Assembly: GCA_900553895.1 (NCBI GenBank)
Contig: USFB01000018.1
Span: forward strand, 1 to 35,968
Origin: an uncultured bacterium
GTDB taxonomy: Bacteria; Cyanobacteriota; Vampirovibrionia; Gastranaerophilales; Gastranaerophilaceae
Direction of reading: 5' to 3'
Length of the DNA stretch: 35,968 nucleotides
Below the pieces are notes generated by a model. It did no database searches and was not told where the DNA came from. It worked only from the letters and a program-made list of their open reading frames with translations. Below are positions 1 through 6,156 of this stretch, one piece after another (position 1 is the first letter of the stretch; every line of letters begins with the position of its first letter). Position numbers and translations under genes: made by a program.

Positions 1-263
1 CTAATAAAGCAAGAGCTAATTATGCTAATCAATTAGGCGAAAAAGTTAAAGCAGATATGGCTGCTGGTGTACCTTTTGAAGCAGCTACTGAAAAATCATC
101 TGTATTAAAAGATGGTATTAAAAACTTAGTTTCTTCTGTTAAAAACCTAAGCAAAGGTAAAAAAATCGGTTTAGCTGCTGCAGGTGCTGCTTTAGTTGCT
201 GCTGGCGCTGCTGCTATTAAACACATCGTTGATATTAAAAAAGCTCAAAAAGAAGAAGCATAA
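1..263 (+). CDS. 3' end of an unknown gene (5' truncated by the window edge)
   Basis: The reading frame beginning at base 3 is open from the window edge to TAA at 261-263, so this is the last 86 codons of a longer gene. The ATG at 57 is an internal Met, not a supported start, as no ribosome binding site precedes it. The visible tail has a Lys/Glu-rich part, then a strongly hydrophobic Ala/Gly-rich segment (starting KIGLAAAGAALVAAG) that could be one membrane helix, then a charged end. An intrinsic terminator follows 29 bases later. I do not recognise the family; the real protein lies upstream of this window. Confidence 0.7.
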   Translation, partial: NKARANYANQLGEKVKADMAAGVPFEAATEKSSVLKDGIKNLVSSVKNLSKGKKIGLAAAGAALVAAGAAAIKHIVDIKKAQKEEA

Positions 264-291
264 TTAATTAATCAACTAAAAAGATTTTATC

Positions 292-322
292 AAAAGACCC
301 ACCTTGTGGGTCTTTTATGCTT
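292..322 (+). terminator. Rho-independent terminator after the truncated first gene
   Basis: A perfect 11-bp stem (292-302 with 306-316; left arm begins AAAAGACCCAC) closes a 3-base loop. The right arm ends in TTTT, and TTTTTT follows at 321-326. It separates the first gene from the lipid A operon. The A-rich left arm could also make it work in the other direction. Confidence 0.9.
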
Positions 323-352
323 TTTTGAATTAATAACTTAAAATTATTCCTA

Positions 353-361
353 TGCTATAAT
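353..361 (+). promoter_or_regulatory. Extended -10 promoter of the feoA-like/lipid A operon
   Basis: TGCTATAAT is a perfect extended -10 element (TGnTATAAT). No good -35 is seen at the right spacing, which extended -10 promoters tolerate. The -10 box ends 6 bases before the ATG at 368, so the expected transcription start falls on the start codon itself, predicting a leaderless mRNA. No Shine-Dalgarno sequence fits between. Confidence 0.7.
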
Positions 362-367
362 AAAACC

Positions 368-769
368 ATGAATAAAAAAACCACACTTGATAATCTAACA
401 ATCGGCAAAGAAGCCTATATTGAAGCAATAAATTGTGAAGATAAGGCGCTAAGGCAACACATTTTAAATATGGGTTTAACTCCAGAAGTTGAAGTTAAAC
501 TTGTTAAAACTGCGCCAATGGGCGATCCGCTTGAGCTTAGAGTTCGAGGATATGAATTAACTTTAAGAAAAGATGACGCAGCTAAAATCGTTATAAAAGA
601 TATCCATGATGCCGATTCTTGCCCTAAAAAAACAAAAGAATTTATTGATGGTATTTTACCAAAAGAAATGCCTATTGATAAAAAGATTAATTACGTCTCT
701 CAGGCAGATTCTTTTCAACGAATTAAAGACTCTATTCAAGTATCTATCGATAAGATGACTCGAGGTTAA
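368..769 (+). CDS. FeoA-domain protein with a C-terminal extension
   Basis: Residues about 5-77 match the FeoA SH3-like fold: an N-terminal TTLDNLTIGKEA, a central RQHILNMGLTPE turn and LELRVRGYELTLRKDDA near the end. FeoA is normally a small cytosolic partner of the FeoB ferrous iron transporter. Here it is followed by about 55 extra, mostly charged residues of unknown role (starting near DADSCPKK), and no feoB is nearby. The gene opens an operon with rfaE2, which starts 2 bases after its stop, and the lipid A genes. Its ATG is almost certainly used without a leader (promoter 353-361). The domain call is secure; the function is open, perhaps a regulatory adaptor rather than iron transport. 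Confidence 0.75.
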   Translation: MNKKTTLDNLTIGKEAYIEAINCEDKALRQHILNMGLTPEVEVKLVKTAPMGDPLELRVRGYELTLRKDDAAKIVIKDIHDADSCPKKTKEFIDGILPKEMPIDKKINYVSQADSFQRIKDSIQVSIDKMTRG

Positions 770-771
770 GC

Positions 772-1239
772 GTGGGAAAGTTAGTTTCGCAAAAAGAAAT
801 AATTGAAATAGTAAGACAAGGGCAGGCAGAGGGTAAAACTTTTGTTGCAACAAACGGCTGTTTTGATATTTTGCATGTAGGTCATGTTAGATATTTACAA
901 AAAACAAAGGCTTTGGCTGATTATTCAATTGTCATGCTTAATTCTGATAAATCAGTAAAAATGATTAAAGGCGAAGATAGACCAATTAATAATGAACAAG
1001 ATAGAGCTGAATTGTTAAGTGCTTTGTCATGCGTTGATTATGTGGTATTATTTGAAGAGAAATCTCCGGCAGCTTTGTTGGAAGCTATAAAGCCGGATAT
1101 TTATACAAAAGGTGCTGATTACACGTTAGAAACTCTTCCAGAAAGAGATATCGTAATCAGAAACAATATAAAAGTTGAATTTATCGACTTTGTAGCCGGA
1201 AAATCAACTACAAACGTAATTAAAAAGTGTTTAGGATAA
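772..1239 (+). CDS. rfaE2: D-glycero-beta-D-manno-heptose 1-phosphate adenylyltransferase (stand-alone RfaE2/HldE C-domain)
   Basis: A nucleotidyltransferase of 155 residues carrying the signature TNGCFDILHVGHVRYL (residues 27-42), with the HxGH nucleotide-binding motif at 35-38. RfaE2 joins ATP and heptose 1-phosphate to give ADP-heptose for the LPS inner core. In enterobacteria this is the C-terminal half of HldE; here it is a separate gene of the expected length. It starts at GTG 772 with CGAGG upstream, 2 bases after the feoA-like stop, so it is translationally coupled. The late part includes the TLPERDIV and GKSTTN segments typical of the family. No heptose kinase gene is visible in the window. 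High confidence. Confidence 0.9.
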   Translation: MGKLVSQKEIIEIVRQGQAEGKTFVATNGCFDILHVGHVRYLQKTKALADYSIVMLNSDKSVKMIKGEDRPINNEQDRAELLSALSCVDYVVLFEEKSPAALLEAIKPDIYTKGADYTLETLPERDIVIRNNIKVEFIDFVAGKSTTNVIKKCLG

Positions 1240-1253
1240 TAAAGGAGTGTATT

Positions 1254-2357
1254 ATGAAAACTTTTACATTGGAACAAATTGCACAAATTACAGGCGGTAT
1301 GCTTTCTAAAGCAAAAGATGTTGCTATTACAAATATAGCACCACCTCTTTTGGCAGATGAAAATACATTGGCTTTAGCTTTAGGTGAAGACGAAATCAAT
1401 AATCTTTCTAAAACAAAAGCTCAAGCAGCTCTTGTTCCTTTGGGTGTAAATATAGATGGTTATTCAACAATCGAAGTAGAAAGACCAAGATTGGCAATGA
1501 TGAAATTAATTACAATGTTCTACGAAGAACCACATGTTAATTCAGGTATTCACCCGACTGCAGTTGTTCATCCTTCTGCAAAAATCGGTCAAAACGTATC
1601 TTTAGGCGCAAATGTTGTTGTAGCAGAAAATGCTGTAATTGGTGACAATACAAGAATTTTAGCTAACGGTTATATCGGAAACGGTGCTCAAATCGGTGCT
1701 GATTGCTTCTTCCACCCTGCAGTTTGTATTGGTGATAGAGTAAAAGTTGGCAATAAAGTGATTTTACATCACGGAGTTTCTCTTGGTGCTGACGGTTTCA
1801 GTTTCGTTACAGAAAATCCAAACAACATAGAACAAGCTCGTAAAGATGGTGAAATTAAAGAAAACGACGTTCAACAGGTTATTTTCAAAATCCCTTCAAT
1901 CGGTTCTGTTGTAATTGGCAACAATGTAGAAATTGGTGCTAATACAGCAATTGATAGAGGTACTATTGAAAATACGGTTGTTGGTGATAATACAAAAATT
2001 GATGATTTAGTAATGATTGGTCACAACTGCCGTATTGGAAAAGGTTGTATGATAGTTTCTCAAGTTGGTATAGCAGGCAGTTGCGTAATCGGCGATAGAG
2101 TAGTTATTGCAGGTCAAGCTGGTTTGGCTGATCATATTTCAATTGGTGATGATACAATTATTGCTGCTCAAGCGGGTGTAACTAAGAGCTTCCCTGCTAA
2201 ATCAATTGTAGTTGGCGCACCTGCAGTTCCAAGAAAAGAATTCATCAAACAGTTGAAAATTATGAAGGATGCAGGCGATTTGATTGCTAAATTCAAAAAA
2301 TATGAACCACTTCTTAAATCATTTGAAGAAAGTGTAAACGAAGGCGAAGGTAAGTAG
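1254..2357 (+). CDS. lpxD: UDP-3-O-acylglucosamine N-acyltransferase
   Basis: LpxD adds the second hydroxyacyl chain from acyl-ACP to UDP-3-O-acylglucosamine in lipid A synthesis. The protein has an N-terminal uridine-binding domain (about 1-100) followed by a long left-handed beta-helix of hexapeptide repeats ([LIV]GxxxxI units, about 105-320). The general-base His sits in VMIGHNCRIG. A loop rich in charged residues (near TENPNNIEQARKDGE) interrupts the helix, as in other LpxD proteins. I chose ATG 1254 because AAAGGAG lies at 1241-1247; the in-frame ATG at 1227 lies inside rfaE2 and adds nine unlikely residues. Length 367 is normal. Confidence 0.93.
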   Translation: MKTFTLEQIAQITGGMLSKAKDVAITNIAPPLLADENTLALALGEDEINNLSKTKAQAALVPLGVNIDGYSTIEVERPRLAMMKLITMFYEEPHVNSGIHPTAVVHPSAKIGQNVSLGANVVVAENAVIGDNTRILANGYIGNGAQIGADCFFHPAVCIGDRVKVGNKVILHHGVSLGADGFSFVTENPNNIEQARKDGEIKENDVQQVIFKIPSIGSVVIGNNVEIGANTAIDRGTIENTVVGDNTKIDDLVMIGHNCRIGKGCMIVSQVGIAGSCVIGDRVVIAGQAGLADHISIGDDTIIAAQAGVTKSFPAKSIVVGAPAVPRKEFIKQLKIMKDAGDLIAKFKKYEPLLKSFEESVNEGEGK

Positions 2358-2360
2358 TTA

Positions 2361-2385
2361 TTGTTGGGCTGAAAGCCTAACCTAC
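2361..2385 (+). repeat. Short dispersed hairpin repeat (GAA-loop family), copy 1
   Basis: Begins TTGTTGGGCTGAAAG and folds into an 8-bp stem (one G.T pair) with a GAA loop. A second copy in inverse orientation at 29020-29044 shares the first 15 bases exactly and differs at 3 of 25. The differences swap which base pair is the wobble, so the fold is kept. It lies just after lpxD. Confidence 0.6.
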
Positions 2386-2412
2386 AACTTACAATAAAGA
2401 AAACAAATCTTG

Positions 2413-2466
2413 TATTCCCTCTCCTCGGGGGAGGGCTAGGGTGGGGGCTTATCCCCCCAAGGAATA
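2413..2466 (+). repeat. GC-rich double-hairpin element directly before lpxC
   Basis: This 54-base element is far richer in G+C than its surroundings. It contains one stem of 8 bp (2417-2424 with 2428-2435, one G.T pair), a second of 6 bp (TGGGGG 2442-2447 with CCCCCA 2454-2459), and outer arms TATTCC (2413-2418) and GGAATA (2461-2466). The right outer arm overlaps AAGGAA, the best Shine-Dalgarno candidate for lpxC. It resembles in composition the larger GC-rich palindrome at 20053-20114, so both may belong to one dispersed family. Confidence 0.6.
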
Positions 2467-2472
2467 ATTGGT

Positions 2473-3309
2473 ATGGGAACAATAAAATCAGAAATAAAAA
2501 CATCAGGTAAAGGATTAATGAAAAATCGCGAATGTGAGGTTTTAATAAAACCTTCACGTGGCGGTCAAATTCGAATATTTTCAAAAGGCGCAGATGTTCC
2601 GTTTAATGTTTGCATAGAAAATTTATATTCTACAGATCATTGTGTAACTCTGTGTAGTAAAGAACACAGAACTTTGTTGGGAGATTATAAATACAAAGTA
2701 ATGCTATGTGAACACTTTATTGCAGCTTGCGCTATATGTGGAATTGATTCGATTGATGTTTATTTATCTGAAACTGAAATGCCAATTTTTGATGGTAGTT
2801 CAAAAGTTTGGGTAGAATTGTTTAAAAAAGCCGGTATTGAAGGCGTAAATAAAGACGCTTATACCGTGTCTGAACCTGTTTATTATTTAAATGGAAAAAC
2901 AAGCCTTGTTATTGTTCCTGATAAAGAACTTAGAATTACTTATTCTGTAAACTATGACCACCCTGATTTGCGCGGACGTTGGGTAACAATGGACAATAAA
3001 AATTTGGAAGAAATTATAGAAGCAAGAACGTTTGGATTTTATAAAGACTTAAAAAAATACCAAATGTTGGGTTTTGCAAAAGGTGTTACTATTGATAATA
3101 CCGTAGGTCTGAAGGATGAAGGTTTTACAACTGAATTGCGTTCAGAAAACGAACCTATTAAACACAAAATTTTAGATTTGATTGGTGATTTGTATTTAAC
3201 TGGTGTTTCACCATTAAATCTGAAGGCGCAAATTTTGGTAAAAGAAGCAGGACATGCTGTTCATACAAAAGTTGCTCAAGTATTAAAAAATAAATTAGTA
3301 AAAATATAA
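2473..3309 (+). CDS. lpxC: UDP-3-O-acyl-N-acetylglucosamine deacetylase
   Basis: LpxC is the zinc amidase that makes the committed step of lipid A synthesis. All key residues are present: E80-H81 in CEHF, H231 and D235 in KHKILD, and H261 in KEAGHA. Length 278 is slightly short for the family (about 300). The N-terminal start TIKSEIKTSGKGL aligns with the usual beginning of LpxC, supporting ATG 2473; AAGGA at about 2459-2463 is the ribosome site and lies at the foot of a GC-rich hairpin element. The gap of 115 bases from lpxD is unusual for this otherwise tight operon and is filled by two repeat elements, which may tune expression. Confidence 0.93.
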   Translation: MGTIKSEIKTSGKGLMKNRECEVLIKPSRGGQIRIFSKGADVPFNVCIENLYSTDHCVTLCSKEHRTLLGDYKYKVMLCEHFIAACAICGIDSIDVYLSETEMPIFDGSSKVWVELFKKAGIEGVNKDAYTVSEPVYYLNGKTSLVIVPDKELRITYSVNYDHPDLRGRWVTMDNKNLEEIIEARTFGFYKDLKKYQMLGFAKGVTIDNTVGLKDEGFTTELRSENEPIKHKILDLIGDLYLTGVSPLNLKAQILVKEAGHAVHTKVAQVLKNKLVKI

Positions 3310-3320
3310 GGAGAAATTAA

Positions 3321-3800
3321 ATGACAGAAGAATTAGGAGTAAAAATTGGCGAAACAGAAGCTGGTGAAGATATTTTATCATTTGACATAATGCAAATTAT
3401 GGATATGATTCCTCACAGATACCCTTTTTTACTTGTAGACAAAATTACAGAATGTGTTCCAGGTAAATATGCAAAGGGTTATAAAAATTTAACAATGAAC
3501 GAAGCATTTTTCCAAGGTCATTTCCCTGGTAATCCTGTAATGCCTGGTGTATTGCAACTTGAAGCTTTGGCTCAATGTTCAGCACCTGTTTTGATGTGCT
3601 TGCCTCAATACAAAGGTAAATTAACTTTGTATGCAGGCGTTGACAATGTAAGATTCAAAAATATTGTAAGACCTGGTGACAAATTTGAAATGCACATTGA
3701 ATTAATCAAGGCAAAAGGTCCTATTTGCAAGAGCCATGGTGTAGGTTATGTAGACGGCAAAGTTTGTATCGAAGCTGATATGACAGTTGCTTTAAAGTAA
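3321..3800 (+). CDS. fabZ: 3-hydroxyacyl-[acyl-carrier-protein] dehydratase
   Basis: FabZ is a hot-dog-fold dehydratase in fatty acid elongation and competes with LpxA for hydroxyacyl-ACP. The signature PHRYPFLLVD (31-40) is followed by the catalytic His in HFPGNPVMPG (H67) and Glu E81 in LQLEALAQ. The protein is 159 residues, with about 20 more N-terminal residues than minimal FabZ. It starts 11 bases after lpxC with AAGGAG upstream, and a strong terminator follows. In many cyanobacteria lpxA comes next; here it does not. Confidence 0.93.
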   Translation: MTEELGVKIGETEAGEDILSFDIMQIMDMIPHRYPFLLVDKITECVPGKYAKGYKNLTMNEAFFQGHFPGNPVMPGVLQLEALAQCSAPVLMCLPQYKGKLTLYAGVDNVRFKNIVRPGDKFEMHIELIKAKGPICKSHGVGYVDGKVCIEADMTVALK

Positions 3801-3821
3801 TATTTAAAAAATTAAATGAGG

Positions 3822-3857
3822 AAACGAGCAAGATTTAAACTTGCTCGTTTTTGTTTT
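3822..3857 (+). terminator. Rho-independent terminator of the lipid A operon
   Basis: A perfect 11-bp stem (3822-3832, AAACGAGCAAG, with 3840-3850) closes a 7-base loop and is followed by a T-rich tract (TTTGTTTT, 3850-3857). It sits 21 bases after the fabZ stop. Confidence 0.92.
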
Positions 3858-3865
3858 GATAATTT

Positions 3866-3894
3866 TTGATATCAGCTTATTATTATGCTAAAAT
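3866..3894 (+). promoter_or_regulatory. Sigma70-type promoter of the sigma factor gene
   Basis: TTGATA (3866-3871), a 17-base spacer and TAAAAT (3889-3894), with an extended TG at 3886-3887. The -10 box ends 9 bases before the ATG at 3904, leaving a leader of only about 3 bases and no room for a Shine-Dalgarno sequence. Confidence 0.7.
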
Positions 3895-3903
3895 TATCGT
3901 ACT

Positions 3904-4698
3904 ATGCGTGAAGATAATAAAGATAAACAAACGTATGAATTGATTACAAGATGGTTGGAAGCCTATAAAATTTCTACAGATAAGTACGAACGAGCGAAGC
4001 TGAAAGCACTTATTGTTACACGTATGCTTTCAATTATTAAAAAGATTGCAAGAACGATTGCAAGACGTTCTTACGACCCGATTGATGATTTAGTGCAAGC
4101 AGGTTCTATCGGTCTTTTGAAGGCAATAGAGAGTTATTCTGCGGAGGTTAATGATAATTTCAAAATTTATGCAGGTTATTTGATAATCGGAGAAATGAAA
4201 CATTACTTGCGCGATAAATTAAATACGATAAGAGTCCCTGGGCATATTCAAGAGCTTTCTTACCGTATTAATACATTTACGAATTCTTTAACTTATGAAC
4301 AGTTGAATGAGTTGACAAATGACGATGTGGCAGAAGCTTTAAAAGTTACTCCAAGAGCCGTTGATTATGCAATGCAAGCGGACAGAAGAAAGTCAGTTGT
4401 ATCTTTGGAAAATATATTTTCTGATGCGGACAGTTTGAGTTATGAAGAAGTACTTTCTGCGCATGATGATTATAAAGAAGCTAGCGAAAATGAAGATGAT
4501 AAAATTGTTTTAAAGGATGTAATTGAAAAACTGCCTGATGAATACAGAAAGCTAGTAGAAATGTATTATTATGATGATATGAACAAAAAAGATATAGCAG
4601 AGAAACTCGGTATGACTCAAATGCGAATTTCAAGAAAAATGAAAAAAGCTTTTAGTATGCTCTATAAAATGATTGCAGATAATTCAGATGAGGTTTAA
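3904..4698 (+). CDS. Group 3 alternative sigma factor (SigF/SigB-like sigma-70 family)
   Basis: The protein has 264 residues and lacks region 1.1. It shows sigma region 2 (DPIDDLVQAGSIGLLKAIESY onward, with YAGYLIIGEMKHYLRD), region 3 (IRVPGHIQELSYRIN) and region 4 with a helix-turn-helix (KKDIAEKLGMTQMRISRKM). This is the layout of the SigF/SigB/SigG group. In the cyanobacterium Synechocystis, SigF controls type IV pilus genes; here the very next gene, 1 base after the stop, is the prepilin peptidase, which fits a pilus or pseudopilus regulon. No anti-sigma factor gene is adjacent. The family is secure; the regulon is inference. Confidence 0.85.
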   Translation: MREDNKDKQTYELITRWLEAYKISTDKYERAKLKALIVTRMLSIIKKIARTIARRSYDPIDDLVQAGSIGLLKAIESYSAEVNDNFKIYAGYLIIGEMKHYLRDKLNTIRVPGHIQELSYRINTFTNSLTYEQLNELTNDDVAEALKVTPRAVDYAMQADRRKSVVSLENIFSDADSLSYEEVLSAHDDYKEASENEDDKIVLKDVIEKLPDEYRKLVEMYYYDDMNKKDIAEKLGMTQMRISRKMKKAFSMLYKMIADNSDEV

Positions 4699-4699
4699 A

Positions 4700-5605
4700 A
4701 TGGATTTGTTTTATTATTCTTTATTTTGGATTTGTGTAGTCGGTTTATGCTTAGGTAGCTTTTTTAATGTAGTTATTTTGCGTTCGTTGAGTAATGAAAG
4801 TATAGTTTTCCCTGCTTCAAAATGCCCGAAATGTAATCATAAATTGTATTTCTGGCATAATATTCCGGTTCTTTCTTATATCATGCTTGGTGGAAAATGT
4901 TATTTTTGTAAAGAAAAAATTAGTATTCAATATCCGATAGTTGAATTGTTTACAATGTTTTTATTTGGTGCAACATTTGTAAAATTTGGAATAGATATAA
5001 AGACAATCTTCGTCTTGTTTTGGCTTTCTTGCTTTGTAATTATGACAGGTACTGATTTAAAAGCAAAATTAGTGGATTGCAATATTGCAATAGCAATGGG
5101 TGTTACAGGTATTTTATATAACTTTATTCAACACGGTGTATCTGGTGTTATTGCATCTTTAATAGGTTTAGTCCTCGGAGCAGTTGTATTAGAATTAATA
5201 GCAAGAAGCGGTTATCTTGTAGCAGGAGCACGTGCTATGGGAGAAGCCGATACTTATGTGGCTGCTGCTATCGGTGCGATTGTAGGTAAAGATATTTTGT
5301 TTGTTCTTGCCTATGCCTTGATAGCGTCTATGATTTTTATAGTGCCGATGTTTTTGTATAATCAATTTAAAAACGATAATAAGAAAACTTGTATTTTATC
5401 AATTTTGTTTGTTCTTGCCGTAATGACATTTAAACTTTTGTGGCAAAATTATTGGGCATTAGTGGCATTAATTATTACAGGTGCGATGCTTGCAATTTCG
5501 ATTCTAAAAAATATCAAGCAAGAAGAAAATCGCAATTACTTGCCTTATGTTCCTGCTTTGGCAGTAGGGGCTTTATATTACTTGTTTTTTAGTGTAAACT
5601 TCTAA
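4700..5605 (+). CDS. pilD: Type IV prepilin leader peptidase/methyltransferase
   Basis: An integral membrane aspartic protease that cleaves and N-methylates prepilins. It begins with the GSFFNVVILR block, followed by two zinc-binding CxxC pairs (C42/C45 and C67/C70) in the cytosolic methylase loop. The two catalytic aspartates are expected at D119 (GTDLKAK) and D184. The second lies in GEADTYV, where the usual motif is GxGD, so one glycine is replaced by alanine. About eight hydrophobic helices span the rest. ATG 4700 is preferred because GAGG precedes it at 4690-4693; upstream in-frame Met codons lie inside the sigma factor gene. 301 residues, slightly longer than average. Confidence 0.87.
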   Translation: MDLFYYSLFWICVVGLCLGSFFNVVILRSLSNESIVFPASKCPKCNHKLYFWHNIPVLSYIMLGGKCYFCKEKISIQYPIVELFTMFLFGATFVKFGIDIKTIFVLFWLSCFVIMTGTDLKAKLVDCNIAIAMGVTGILYNFIQHGVSGVIASLIGLVLGAVVLELIARSGYLVAGARAMGEADTYVAAAIGAIVGKDILFVLAYALIASMIFIVPMFLYNQFKNDNKKTCILSILFVLAVMTFKLLWQNYWALVALIITGAMLAISILKNIKQEENRNYLPYVPALAVGALYYLFFSVNF

Positions 5606-5607
5606 TT

Positions 5608-5991
5608 ATGAGTGTATCGTATCCGAATCAATACAGAAATTATTGTACCTTTGATGTAAAGGACAGAAAAAATTTGGCGCAAATAAAATCTTCTTTAGAA
5701 AACCCACAATCAGAGGACGAAGTTTTAGAGGATTTGTATGAGCTTAACTTAATGTTGGATGAAGGGAATAAAGAGATAGCAGACCTTTATCCGACTTTAT
5801 CAAAATATAATGACACAAATTCTCCAAATATTCAGACTTATTTGGCAGGAATTTATCGTAAAACAAAAGTTCCTGATGCGTTCGGTCCATTGTGTGCGAT
5901 GCTGATAAGAAATTCGATAAATCCGCCTAAAGACTGTCCGTTTGACCCTAATGAGGAAGTCGGCGGAGCTATTTTGGATTACTTAGCGTAA
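5608..5991 (+). CDS. Hypothetical protein in the sigma factor-pilD operon
   Basis: A soluble, acidic protein of 127 residues that starts 2 bases after the pilD stop and is probably translationally coupled, as there is no good ribosome site of its own. The middle (about 25-75) looks alpha-helical and the Leu spacing in VLEDLYELNLMLDEG could suit a helical-repeat fold. No signal peptide or membrane segment is visible. I do not recognise the family. Its position suggests it is made with the peptidase and sigma factor. Confidence 0.65.
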   Translation: MSVSYPNQYRNYCTFDVKDRKNLAQIKSSLENPQSEDEVLEDLYELNLMLDEGNKEIADLYPTLSKYNDTNSPNIQTYLAGIYRKTKVPDAFGPLCAMLIRNSINPPKDCPFDPNEEVGGAILDYLA

Positions 5992-6028
5992 AAGTTTGAT
6001 TTTATCGCTTGTTTATTATAAAATTTTC

Positions 6029-6057
6029 TTGTCAAAAGGTTAGATAGTGTGTATTTT
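6029..6057 (+). promoter_or_regulatory. Promoter of the giant GH13 gene
   Basis: TTGTCA (6029-6034), a 17-base spacer and TATTTT (6052-6057) give a transcription start near 6064 and a leader of about 93 bases before the GTG start at 6157. Unlike several other promoters here, this one leaves a normal leader with a ribosome site. Confidence 0.55.
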
Positions 6058-6156
6058 ATACAATATTAATTTTTGTAAAAATTTTTGTTTACATGCCGAA
6101 AATTGAGCAAAAAAAAATATTTTGCACTCTTTATATATATGAAGGAGTACTCAATC

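Noticed and set aside
1227..1253. Earlier ATG for lpxD
   Set aside because: It lies inside rfaE2; AAAGGAG before ATG 1254 is decisive.
2168..2584. 138-codon minus-strand frame across lpxD, the repeat region and lpxC
   Set aside because: It is antisense to two secure genes, its middle is encoded by the GC-rich repeat, and no ribosome site precedes it.
6085..6156. Upstream TTG start for the giant GH13 protein
   Set aside because: The added residues are Lys/Tyr-rich AT-coded sequence with no ribosome site, while GGAG sits correctly before GTG 6157.
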